Source: Paraglaciecola hydrolytica
GTDB lineage: Bacteria; Pseudomonadota; Gammaproteobacteria; Enterobacterales; Alteromonadaceae
Reading direction: 5' to 3'
DNA length: 64,000 bases
Assembly (NCBI RefSeq): GCF_001565895.1
Contig: NZ_LSNE01000011.1
Location: 231,358-295,357, forward strand
Numbering within the stretch: the first letter of the stretch is position 1; each line of letters begins with the position of its first letter. The translations under genes and the position numbers were made by a program. Below are positions 40,436-47,555 of the stretch, piece after piece. A model generated the notes under the pieces. That model made no database searches. It worked only from the letters and a program-made list of their open reading frames with translations, and was not told the origin of the DNA.

Positions 40436-41152
40436 ATGCAAGATCCCAGCTTAAGCGCAGCCACTCCCATACTTAATTTTAACCATGATGATATTGTTAA
40501 TTTGCTTGCATCGAGAGACTGGGCGCATTTAACTGACTATGACAAAATTGGCGCAGTATATAGTTTTGTGAAAGACGAAATCCGTTTTGGCTACAACCGC
40601 AGCGATGACTTAAGCGCCAGTGAAATATTGCATGATGGTTACGGCCAATGTAATACCAAGGGCACTTTGTTGATGGCCTTGTTGCGGGCGTTGGGCATAG
40701 CTTGTCGTTTACATGGCTTTACTATTGACCAGAGTTTACAAAAAGGCGCGATCCCGCCGCTGATCTATCAACTGGCACCCAAATACATATTACACTCTTG
40801 GGTTGAGGTCTATTTTGAGGGGCGTTGGGTAAATCTAGAAGGTTTTATCCTCGACCAGACTTATCTGTCGGTGATACAACAGCGTTTTGCTCACCAAGGT
40901 GAAGCATTTTGTGGTTATGGCGTGGCAACACAATGTTTGTCAGCGCCGCAGGTCGAGTGGCAGGGCAGCGATACCTATATTCAAAAAGAAGGTATCCATG
41001 ATGACTATGGCGTATTTGCCAGCCCAGATGAATTTTATGCCAAACAAGGCACAAATTTGTCAGGTGTAAAACGATGGTTGTATGCCAAAGTGTTTAGGCA
41101 TGTTATTAACTGGAACGTAACACGGATCCGCAAACAAGCCCGAAGAGGATAA
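40436..41152 (+). CDS. Transglutaminase-like domain protein
   Basis: A 238-aa protein with a transglutaminase/protease-like core at about 35-150. The candidate catalytic Cys is in DGYGQCNTKGTLLMALLRALG, the His in YILHSWVEVYFEGRWVNLEGF, followed by an acidic residue. Such bacterial proteins are usually cysteine hydrolases of unknown substrate. No signal peptide. The CDF transporter begins 6 bp after its stop, so the two are probably co-transcribed. The pairing is functionally unexplained. Confidence 0.82.
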   Translation: MQDPSLSAATPILNFNHDDIVNLLASRDWAHLTDYDKIGAVYSFVKDEIRFGYNRSDDLSASEILHDGYGQCNTKGTLLMALLRALGIACRLHGFTIDQSLQKGAIPPLIYQLAPKYILHSWVEVYFEGRWVNLEGFILDQTYLSVIQQRFAHQGEAFCGYGVATQCLSAPQVEWQGSDTYIQKEGIHDDYGVFASPDEFYAKQGTNLSGVKRWLYAKVFRHVINWNVTRIRKQARRG

Positions 41153-41158
41153 TAAAAA

Positions 41159-42157
41159 GTGGCAGAACAACATAAACATAAAGATGGCCATGAAGCACAT
41201 GAATATTCTCATGGGCATTCCCACGGTCATTCGCAAAGTCACGGGCATTCCCATGGACATCATCACTCACATGGACATCATCACGGCCACCATCATCACT
41301 TCGATGCATCGTCGAATCGTTTAGGTTGGGCGTTTTTTCTTAATGCTTGTTTTACTCTTATTGAATTTGTAGGTGGTTGGTTAACTAATAGCACGGCCAT
41401 TATGGCAGATGCGGTGCATGATCTGGGTGATAGTTTATCCATAGGTTCGGCCTGGTGGCTGAATAAACTCGGTAATAAACAAGCATCTCGAAATTTCACC
41501 TATGGCTACAAACGTTTTTCTTTATTAGGTGCGCTGATCAATGGTGTAGTACTGGTAACCGGCTCGCTGTGGATCTTGTTTGAAGCCATCCCCAGACTCT
41601 ATGCCCCCGAGATGCCTCACACTGAAGGCATGTTGGTACTCGCCTTGTTTGGCATCGCCGTAAATGGTTTTGCTGCTTATAAACTCAGTGCCGGAACGTC
41701 GCTAAATGAGAGAGTACTTAACTGGCATTTAATCGAAGATGTATTGGGCTGGGTGGCAGTATTAATTGTTTCTGTCGTATTAATGTTTTTTGATTGGCCC
41801 ATACTCGATCCGATTTTATCCATCGCCTTTACTTTGTTTATTTTAATTAACGTGGTGCGTAATTTACGTGAAACCCTCGGATTGTTTTTGCAAGCTACAC
41901 CTGATCAACACATGCGAGAGCAATTACAAGCCGTACTCACGGCGCCTGAGTCGGTGAGTGCTATTCATCATCTGCATTTCTGGTCACTAGATGGTGAACA
42001 ACATGTAATGACTGCCCACTTAGTGTTGAACCATAGTGTGACGATGGACGAACTGAAAATTCTTAAAGGCGATATTCAAAACAAACTGAGTGGCTTTGAC
42101 TTAGCCCATACTACTATTGAAATTGAGTTTGCTGATGAAGTCTGTCGTGATAGTTAA
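41159..42157 (+). CDS. Cation diffusion facilitator (Zn2+/Cd2+ efflux) with His-rich N-terminus
   Basis: A 332-aa CDF (CzcD/ZitB type) transporter. Residues 3-48 hold more than 20 His alternating with Gly/Ser, a likely metal-sensing or chelating tail. Six membrane segments follow. The metal-site HxxxD pairs are in ADAVHDLGDS (TM2) and WHLIEDVLG (TM5). The C-terminal cytoplasmic domain spans about 240-325. Start is GTG after GAGGATAAT. It expels divalent metal in exchange for protons, by family knowledge. Confidence 0.93.
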   Translation: MAEQHKHKDGHEAHEYSHGHSHGHSQSHGHSHGHHHSHGHHHGHHHHFDASSNRLGWAFFLNACFTLIEFVGGWLTNSTAIMADAVHDLGDSLSIGSAWWLNKLGNKQASRNFTYGYKRFSLLGALINGVVLVTGSLWILFEAIPRLYAPEMPHTEGMLVLALFGIAVNGFAAYKLSAGTSLNERVLNWHLIEDVLGWVAVLIVSVVLMFFDWPILDPILSIAFTLFILINVVRNLRETLGLFLQATPDQHMREQLQAVLTAPESVSAIHHLHFWSLDGEQHVMTAHLVLNHSVTMDELKILKGDIQNKLSGFDLAHTTIEIEFADEVCRDS

Positions 42158-42206
42158 GGCTGTTTTTTTTAATTCTAGCTGTTAACATTGGCCTTCACTT
42201 CTAGAA

Positions 42207-42262
42207 GTGGGGACGACCCCACCGCTCAACCTTATATTGAGGACGACCTCGTTAAATAAGGT
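42207..42262 (+). promoter_or_regulatory. Guanidine-II (mini-ykkC) riboswitch
   Basis: Two small hairpins with identical ACGA loops, GTGGGG-ACGA-CCCCAC (42207-42222) and GAGG-ACGA-CCTC (42239-42250), match the mini-ykkC pattern of twin stems with ACGR loops. The linker ACCTTAT (42229-42235) is perfectly complementary to ATAAGGT (42256-42262), which includes the sugE ribosome site AAGGTGAG. Guanidinium binding to the two loops would free that site. The downstream SugE/Gdx exporter is the classic target. Confidence 0.92.
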
Positions 42263-42268
42263 GAGTTT

Positions 42269-42580
42269 ATGTCTTGGTTATTATTATTTGTTGCTGGTTT
42301 ACTCGAAGCGGGTTGGGTGATTGGGTTAAAACAATCGGAGTCCCTAACTAAGCTGCCCTATGTGGCATTTGCAGCGCTCAGTATGCTATTGAGTCTTGTC
42401 CTTTTTGCCCAAGCCATTCAAAAAATCCCCGTGGCCCATGCCTATATTATTTGGGTCGGTGTCGGTGTGATTGCTATGTCGGTGATTAATGCCTTATTTT
42501 TTGCCGAACCCATCGTTAAATCTCATTATTTTTTCTATGGTTTGATATTGGCTGGTGTTATTGGGCTGAAATTTAGCTAG
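42269..42580 (+). CDS. sugE: Guanidinium exporter SugE/Gdx (SMR family)
   Basis: A 103-aa four-helix small multidrug resistance protein. It begins MSWLLLFVAGLLEAGWVIGLK with the essential Glu13 in the first helix and the Gdx-type spacing. PVAHAYIIWVGVGVIAMS is the third-helix signature. SMR proteins work as antiparallel dimers exchanging substrate for protons; the upstream guanidine-II riboswitch points to guanidinium as the substrate rather than quaternary ammonium. The ribosome site AAGGTGAG is inside the riboswitch pairing. Confidence 0.95.
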   Translation: MSWLLLFVAGLLEAGWVIGLKQSESLTKLPYVAFAALSMLLSLVLFAQAIQKIPVAHAYIIWVGVGVIAMSVINALFFAEPIVKSHYFFYGLILAGVIGLKFS

Positions 42581-42622
42581 TGTTTACTAATCATCTTCAT
42601 TAACGGATAAGGAGAGTTGTGT

Positions 42623-43039
42623 ATGGCGGGTGAAACTGATTTAGCCTTGTTGTTAACCTCAATGTCGCCGAGTTTAGCGCAAGATGAATATGTGTTTACC
42701 ACAGTCACTGATGTAAAAACGGCACTGCAAACAGGCATTAGTCCCAAAGCCATGTTTGTAGAAAGTGAGGGCACAACTTTGGTGTTGACGGTGGCCGATA
42801 CCCAGCTAGCAAACTTATCTTTTAGCGGCACCTATCGTTGCATCACCTTAAATGTGCATTCCAGTTTAGAGGCTATAGGTTTAACCGCGGCAGTTTCTGC
42901 TGCTCTCACTAAGGCGAATATCAGCGCTAATGTGATCGCGGCTTATTATCATGATCATATTTTTGTGCCTACAGATAAAGCTCAAGCAGCCATGCATGCC
43001 TTGAAGTCACTGACAAATGAGTGGCTGCGTCGTCAATAG
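42623..43039 (+). CDS. ACT domain-containing protein (DUF2241-like)
   Basis: A 138-aa protein of two ACT-like halves: AGETDLALLLTSMSPSLAQDEYVFTTV at the N-terminus and FSGTYRCITLNVHSSLEAIGLTAAVSAALTKANISANVIAAYYHDHIFVP at the C-terminus. This matches the ACT_7/DUF2241 proteins that bind an unknown amino-acid-type ligand. ATG 42623 follows GGAGAG; the TTG six bases earlier is less likely. It lies 42 bp after sugE and may be read through from it. Confidence 0.85.
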   Translation: MAGETDLALLLTSMSPSLAQDEYVFTTVTDVKTALQTGISPKAMFVESEGTTLVLTVADTQLANLSFSGTYRCITLNVHSSLEAIGLTAAVSAALTKANISANVIAAYYHDHIFVPTDKAQAAMHALKSLTNEWLRRQ

Positions 43040-43138
43040 AAAAGGTAAATGATAAAACGCTACAATTGGATACAAAGTTTCAGTGTATTTTAAGGTTAAA
43101 TTAACATCTTGGTTTGACACTTGGTTTGGAAGCACATT

Positions 43139-43972
43139 TTGCATAAATTTTTAGTCTATTGCTTAGGCATCTTAGCTCTGGTGATGAGTCTGAGTTCGGT
43201 GATTGCTCAGGAGCAAAACACCAATGAAGAACAAGATGAAAACGGCGGTTTTATGGAGGCGACTTTTGGCTTTGCTGCCTTTGATAGCCGTTTTGTAGAT
43301 GCACCTCAACATTTGGGAGTTCTGCTTAATTTACGCCTTAATTATCAATGGAATGGCTTTTTTATCGAGAATAAAGGAGTCAATGGCTTAGGCCTACCGG
43401 GTTTTGGTTATAATTTTTATCGCGGTAAAGAATGGTCTTTTGATGTGTATTTTAGCGAAATCTATGGTGCCATTGCTTCAGATGACGCTTATGACATTGG
43501 AAATGAGCAAGATGGCTTGGTGGGGATCCTTCCGCGCGAAGAAGAACAACGTGCGGGTCTGAGATCGACTTATAATTTTGACGATTCCAGTGTACTAAGA
43601 GTTTTAGTTGCACCGTTTTCCGCGCTTGAGCATCGCGATATTCACCTGGCAATGTGGTATGGCAAAAGCTGGCAGCGTTATAACACCAATTTTCATACTA
43701 TTCTCAGCGCCCAATATGATAGTAAGCGAACATTGAACCACTTTTATGGTGTTAGTGGCTCAGAAATCAGTGATAAATTTCGCGCTTATCAAGCGGGGGG
43801 AGGCCTGACTTTAAGTGCGGAGTTGGGTTTGACGTATCCGCTGGCAAAAGACTGGGTGATTGAAAGTTCGTTGAAAGTAATTCGTTTACCCAACAGTATT
43901 TATGACAGTCCCTTGGTAGAAAACCGCATAGAAACCATCGCTCAAATTTCTCTTGTTTATGTTTTGTTTTAA
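43139..43972 (+). CDS. mipA: MipA/OmpV family outer-membrane protein
   Basis: A 277-aa exported beta-barrel protein. TTG 43139 with GGAAG six bases upstream gives MHKFLVYCLGILALVMSLSS as signal, cut near VIAQ. Family features are LGVLLNLRLNYQWNGFFIENKGVNGLGLPGFGYNFY and a C-terminal LVYVLF ending in Phe, as for outer-membrane barrels. MipA-type proteins scaffold murein enzymes in E. coli, but many homologues are sensor-kinase-linked porins. The DUF3019 gene and a two-component pair follow. Confidence 0.85.
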   Translation: MHKFLVYCLGILALVMSLSSVIAQEQNTNEEQDENGGFMEATFGFAAFDSRFVDAPQHLGVLLNLRLNYQWNGFFIENKGVNGLGLPGFGYNFYRGKEWSFDVYFSEIYGAIASDDAYDIGNEQDGLVGILPREEEQRAGLRSTYNFDDSSVLRVLVAPFSALEHRDIHLAMWYGKSWQRYNTNFHTILSAQYDSKRTLNHFYGVSGSEISDKFRAYQAGGGLTLSAELGLTYPLAKDWVIESSLKVIRLPNSIYDSPLVENRIETIAQISLVYVLF

Positions 43973-43982
43973 GGGGAATGAC

Positions 43983-44417
43983 ATGAGGTGGTTACACAAG
44001 GACGTTATGCGGTTTGGCTGGCAATTAAGCTTAGTCTGTTTGCTCAGTTTTAGTTGTTTGGTATTGGCAGATGTTAAGCAACAAGAGGTTTCTAATTTAA
44101 CCAATACATTTCAAATACAGCCCACTACCTGCGTGTCTTTGCATCAGGGCCAAGCTTGTTTTGTTAATTTGACATTAAGTTGGCACACGGCAAATAAGGG
44201 TAATTATTGTTTATATTCGTCCGACCAAACAAGTGCACTTAAATGCTGGATGGCGGATAACCAAGGCGTAATGGTTCAGGAGTTTAATACAGCGCAAAGC
44301 CTGCACTTTTATTTAAAGCAGGATAAAAGTGATGATGTCATTGCTGCGGCTGAATTAGAGGTATCCTGGGTATATAAAAAACAACAAAAATCTCGTTTAA
44401 GCTGGCGTCTATTTTAA
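43983..44417 (+). CDS. Exported DUF3019 protein
   Basis: A 144-aa protein with signal peptide (WQLSLVCLLSFSCLVLADV). The mature part, TNTFQIQPTTCVSLHQGQACFVNLTLSW...YCLYSS...LKCW, has two conserved Cys pairs and matches DUF3019. ATG 43983 follows AAGGGGAAT. Its stop overlaps the response-regulator ATG (TAATG). It likely works in the envelope with the sensor kinase and MipA; the role is unknown. Confidence 0.85.
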   Translation: MRWLHKDVMRFGWQLSLVCLLSFSCLVLADVKQQEVSNLTNTFQIQPTTCVSLHQGQACFVNLTLSWHTANKGNYCLYSSDQTSALKCWMADNQGVMVQEFNTAQSLHFYLKQDKSDDVIAAAELEVSWVYKKQQKSRLSWRLF

Positions 44418-45160
44418 TGAATGAAAAAGTCACACAGATCCTATTAGTAGAAGATGATGCCTCTTTATCCGATTGGATACGAGATTATCTGAACAACAAA
44501 GGCTTTAAAGTCACCCAATGCATGCGTGGTGATGAAGCGATTTCGGCCATTACTCGTTTACAGCCCGAAGTAGTGATTTTGGATGGTATGTTACCTGGCT
44601 TGGACGGTTTTGAAGTATGTAAACAGGCTCGAGCTCGATACACGGGCGTCATCATTATGTTAACTGCCAGAGATGAAGAAATTGACGAAGTTGTTGGCTT
44701 AGAATTAGGTGCGGATGATTATATTACTAAACCAGTGCGAGCAAGAGTCTTACTGACTCGAATCAATAAAGCCATAGCATCTAAGTTTATCCCAGTTTCA
44801 CAGTTGAAAAGTGTCAATAATACTGGGATTGAGCAAAGCTCAATTGAACCTTTAAAACTCACTTTCAAAGGTTTACAGGTTGATAAAATGTCGCGCAGTG
44901 TAAGTTTAAATGGCCAAGTGGTTAAGGTGTCGTCTAAAGAGTTTGATGTTTTGTGGATACTGGCTTTAAGCGCAGGCAAAGTGATTTCACGAGATAGCTT
45001 AATCAGTCAACTACGTGGTATTGAGTATGACGGCTTTGATCGTTCTATTGATTTACGCATTTCTAAGCTCAGAAAAAAGTTAGGCGATGAATCTCGCGAC
45101 CCATTAAAAATAAAAACCATTTGGGGCAAGGGTTACTTGTTTGCACCAGATGCGTGGTAA
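44417..45160 (+). CDS. OmpR-family response regulator
   Basis: A 247-aa regulator. The receiver domain (about 6-120) has VEDDASLSDW acidic residues, the phospho-acceptor Asp in VVILDGMLPGLDGFEV, a Thr in MLTARDEE and Lys in YITKPV. The OmpR winged-helix DNA-binding domain covers about 150-245 (SSKEFDVLWILALSAGKVISRDSL, DLRISKLRKKLGD). It overlaps the kinase gene by 20 bp. Probably controls mipA-DUF3019. Confidence 0.95.
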   Translation: MNEKVTQILLVEDDASLSDWIRDYLNNKGFKVTQCMRGDEAISAITRLQPEVVILDGMLPGLDGFEVCKQARARYTGVIIMLTARDEEIDEVVGLELGADDYITKPVRARVLLTRINKAIASKFIPVSQLKSVNNTGIEQSSIEPLKLTFKGLQVDKMSRSVSLNGQVVKVSSKEFDVLWILALSAGKVISRDSLISQLRGIEYDGFDRSIDLRISKLRKKLGDESRDPLKIKTIWGKGYLFAPDAW

Positions 45161-46451
45161 TTCAATGGGCTTAGTGACCCTTTCATTGATTGCCGCGGTA
45201 TTAGCCGCCACCATTGGTATAGGGCGATTGTTGGATACTTTATTTTATTATGTGGTGCCTAGTGTGAACACATTAACTAACGATAGTGTGCTCATGTTAG
45301 AACAAATCGGCCAAGAATTAGCGACAACGTTAAATACTTTAGATCATCCGCAAGAGTTTATAAAAAATTGGCCATCTCAAAGTCATTATCAGCTCACTAT
45401 GGTGGCTTTAAGTAATATTCAATTACCACAGCCATTAATCCAGCAAGTTACCTCAGGTGAACCTTTGTTGTTGACTAACGATGACGAATTTAGTTTGTAC
45501 TTTTATATGGCCAATCAACAGTCCTTATTATTAATAAAGCCTCAGTTTGTTAGTAGCCAACAGGACAATGGCCATATAAAACTGCTGCTCACTCTAATGT
45601 TTTATGTCGCCTTGGTGTGCTTGATTTGGCTATGGACCTACCCTTTGGTTTCGCGTTTGGTTCAGTTACGCCACAGCGCACAATTATTTGGTAAAGGGCA
45701 GTTAGATCAGCGTATCAAAGTCGGCAGTGTGTCTTATGTGAAAGATTTGGAACTTGAATTTAATCATATGGCTCAACGCATCCAACACTTAGTGAGTGAT
45801 GTAAAGTTGCTCAGCAGTGCTGTGTCTCATGATTTACGAACACCATTGGCACGTATGCGTTTTGGCATCGATACCCTTGCTGAAGAAGATAACCCAAAAC
45901 AACAAGCGGTATATCTTGAGCATTTAAGCAATGACGTGGAAGAAATGACAAGTTTGGTTGAAATACTCTTGGACTATGCTCGCTTAGAGCAAGTGATGGT
46001 TAAAATTGATAAACAAAAGGTCGATCTCAATGCACTTATCCAGAACTGTGTTAAGGCTAAAAACACCCTTAATCATGCTATCGTGTGGCACATGAGTGCA
46101 GACCCAATGTGGGTGCCAGGCGACCCTAAATATCTACAAATCATGATCAATAATTTATTAGAAAATGCCCTCAGTTATGGACGTGAGCAAGTACAGGTGC
46201 AACTGCAGCAGAGTACCAAAAATATAAGTTTAATCATTGCTGATGACGGTGAGGGTTTTACGCAAGATCTACAAGCCCTACTTAAACCTTTTGTACGTGG
46301 CAAAACCGCCGCCGATAAAACCAAGGGGTATGGTATGGGTCTGGCTATAGTGCAGCGCATCGTTGAATGGCATCAAGCTAAGCTGCTGATAGGGCGCAGT
46401 CAACAACTGGGCGGTGCAGAGATCAAGGTGGTTTTTCCAAGTGCTGATTAA
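45141..46451 (+). CDS. Sensor histidine kinase
   Basis: A 436-aa membrane kinase. Two membrane segments (about 8-30 and 147-168) enclose a periplasmic sensor region of about 115 residues. HAMP (about 168-220) and HisKA with SSAVSHDLRTPLARMRF (phospho-His about residue 230) follow, then HATPase with NNLLENALSYG, DDGEGFTQD and GYGMGLAIVQRIV. Start could be ATG 45141 or 45165. It pairs with the response regulator overlapping it. Confidence 0.94.
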   Translation: MHQMRGNSMGLVTLSLIAAVLAATIGIGRLLDTLFYYVVPSVNTLTNDSVLMLEQIGQELATTLNTLDHPQEFIKNWPSQSHYQLTMVALSNIQLPQPLIQQVTSGEPLLLTNDDEFSLYFYMANQQSLLLIKPQFVSSQQDNGHIKLLLTLMFYVALVCLIWLWTYPLVSRLVQLRHSAQLFGKGQLDQRIKVGSVSYVKDLELEFNHMAQRIQHLVSDVKLLSSAVSHDLRTPLARMRFGIDTLAEEDNPKQQAVYLEHLSNDVEEMTSLVEILLDYARLEQVMVKIDKQKVDLNALIQNCVKAKNTLNHAIVWHMSADPMWVPGDPKYLQIMINNLLENALSYGREQVQVQLQQSTKNISLIIADDGEGFTQDLQALLKPFVRGKTAADKTKGYGMGLAIVQRIVEWHQAKLLIGRSQQLGGAEIKVVFPSAD

Positions 46452-46563
46452 CTGTTTTGCACTGATCATAAGGCAGCCTAAAAGTCTGGATAAATAAAAG
46501 GTTTGGTGTTTTCTAACCTAACAATCTATTGGATCGTTTTTCGCGGTGTTATGTGTCCATGGA

Positions 46564-46909
46564 TGCAGTAAGAAGTTTTTCGTTAATGTTGTACTTTATT
46601 TGCTGATGGTGATTTTTTTGCCGATTATGGCAGCGCATTTGTCATGCCTAGCGTTACTATTGTAAATAAATCAGGTAATGTCATTGAGCAAGTTGAGGTC
46701 GCTTTACCAAGTTCTAATTTGAACTTAGGGGCGTTAAGGGGTCGTGAGGAGAACACACTGCACTACCATATATACAACAAAACGATGGTGTTTATTACTA
46801 CCAATATAAAAGTAAAAGTTCAATTGTGTTTCGTGGGAATTGTGGCTATTTAACTAATAATGAAATTCATAAAAGAGTCGTAATTACTCTTAATAAAAAA
46901 ACGAAGTAG
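46564..46909 (+). pseudogene. Frameshifted gene for a small secreted protein
   Basis: Three consecutive plus-strand frames join into one plausible small exported protein. First SKKFFVNVVLYLLMVIFLPI (signal-like, from about 46567), then from 46644 MPSVTIVNKSGNVIEQVEV and LPSSNLNLGALRGREENTLHYHI, then after about 46768 another frame QQNDGVYYYQYKSKSSIVF and GNCGYLTNNEIHKRVVITLN to TAG at 46909. No frame alone covers the protein. The family is not recognised. Sequencing error is a possible alternative to decay. Confidence 0.55.
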
Positions 46910-47032
46910 TATGCGAATAGGCATATACAAGTCAATTCATCGGAAAACCAAACACTGGCTACTAGGGTAACGCGTTCACGTTTTCTACTGCTTGTGGCGT
47001 TATTTTTCAATAAAACTGGTGAATGATAAAAA

Positions 47033-47314
47033 ATGACAATTGAAATAGTTAACTTACCTAACAGCAATGTCACATGTTCAACATGCAAGGCAAACTGCTG
47101 TCGCTTAGAAGTCATGCTTATTACTGACACAGGTGTGCCCGAAAGATATATCGAGTTTGATCATTGGGGTGGTATGACGATGGCTCGCTTAGACGATGGG
47201 TGGTGTGCCGCTTTAGATCGAGCCACTATGCTTTGTAGTATTTATGAAAATCGTCCATTGATCTGCCGAGAATTCGAAATGGGCGGTTATGAATGCATCG
47301 AGGAGCGAACCTAA
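47033..47314 (+). CDS. YkgJ family cysteine cluster protein
   Basis: A 93-aa protein with the zinc/iron-chelating UPF0153 pattern: VTCSTCKANCCRLEV at the N-terminus, DDGWCAAL and TMLCSIYENRPLICREFEMGGYECIE at the C-terminus, eight Cys in all. Metal binding is presumed from the family. Function unknown. The gap up to the next gene (47315-47555) contains a perfect hairpin GCAGGCTC-CGTAAT-GAGCCTGC at 47518-47539. Confidence 0.88.
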   Translation: MTIEIVNLPNSNVTCSTCKANCCRLEVMLITDTGVPERYIEFDHWGGMTMARLDDGWCAALDRATMLCSIYENRPLICREFEMGGYECIEERT

Positions 47315-47517
47315 TTTTCATATTAGCTAGCAATTTTAATGTAAAGAAAAATCCCATGATAAACTTAGGCAGTGCTAACCAGACGTTGCGCGTTGTTTGC
47401 AATGTTAAGGGCATTACATTGTTTAGTTTCTGCAACTAATTTCGTTCATGGCCGTCTCTCAGGTTGCTCAATTGCGATCTGATCAGCTTGGATATAAGTG
47501 AATAAATTGATTGATTC

Positions 47518-47539
47518 GCAGGCTCCGTAATGAGCCTGC
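47518..47539 (-). terminator. Hairpin downstream of the TonB-dependent receptor gene
   Basis: Perfect 8-bp stem GCAGGCTC/GAGCCTGC with a 6-nt loop, 17 bp past the receptor stop on the minus strand. No clear T-run follows, so a terminator role is tentative. Confidence 0.5.
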
Positions 47540-47555
47540 TGATATAAACCGGTAT

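Noticed and set aside
41162..41290. His-codon-rich repeat (CAT/CAC GGN) that looks like a tandem DNA repeat
   Set aside because: It is fully explained as the His-rich tail of the CDF transporter.
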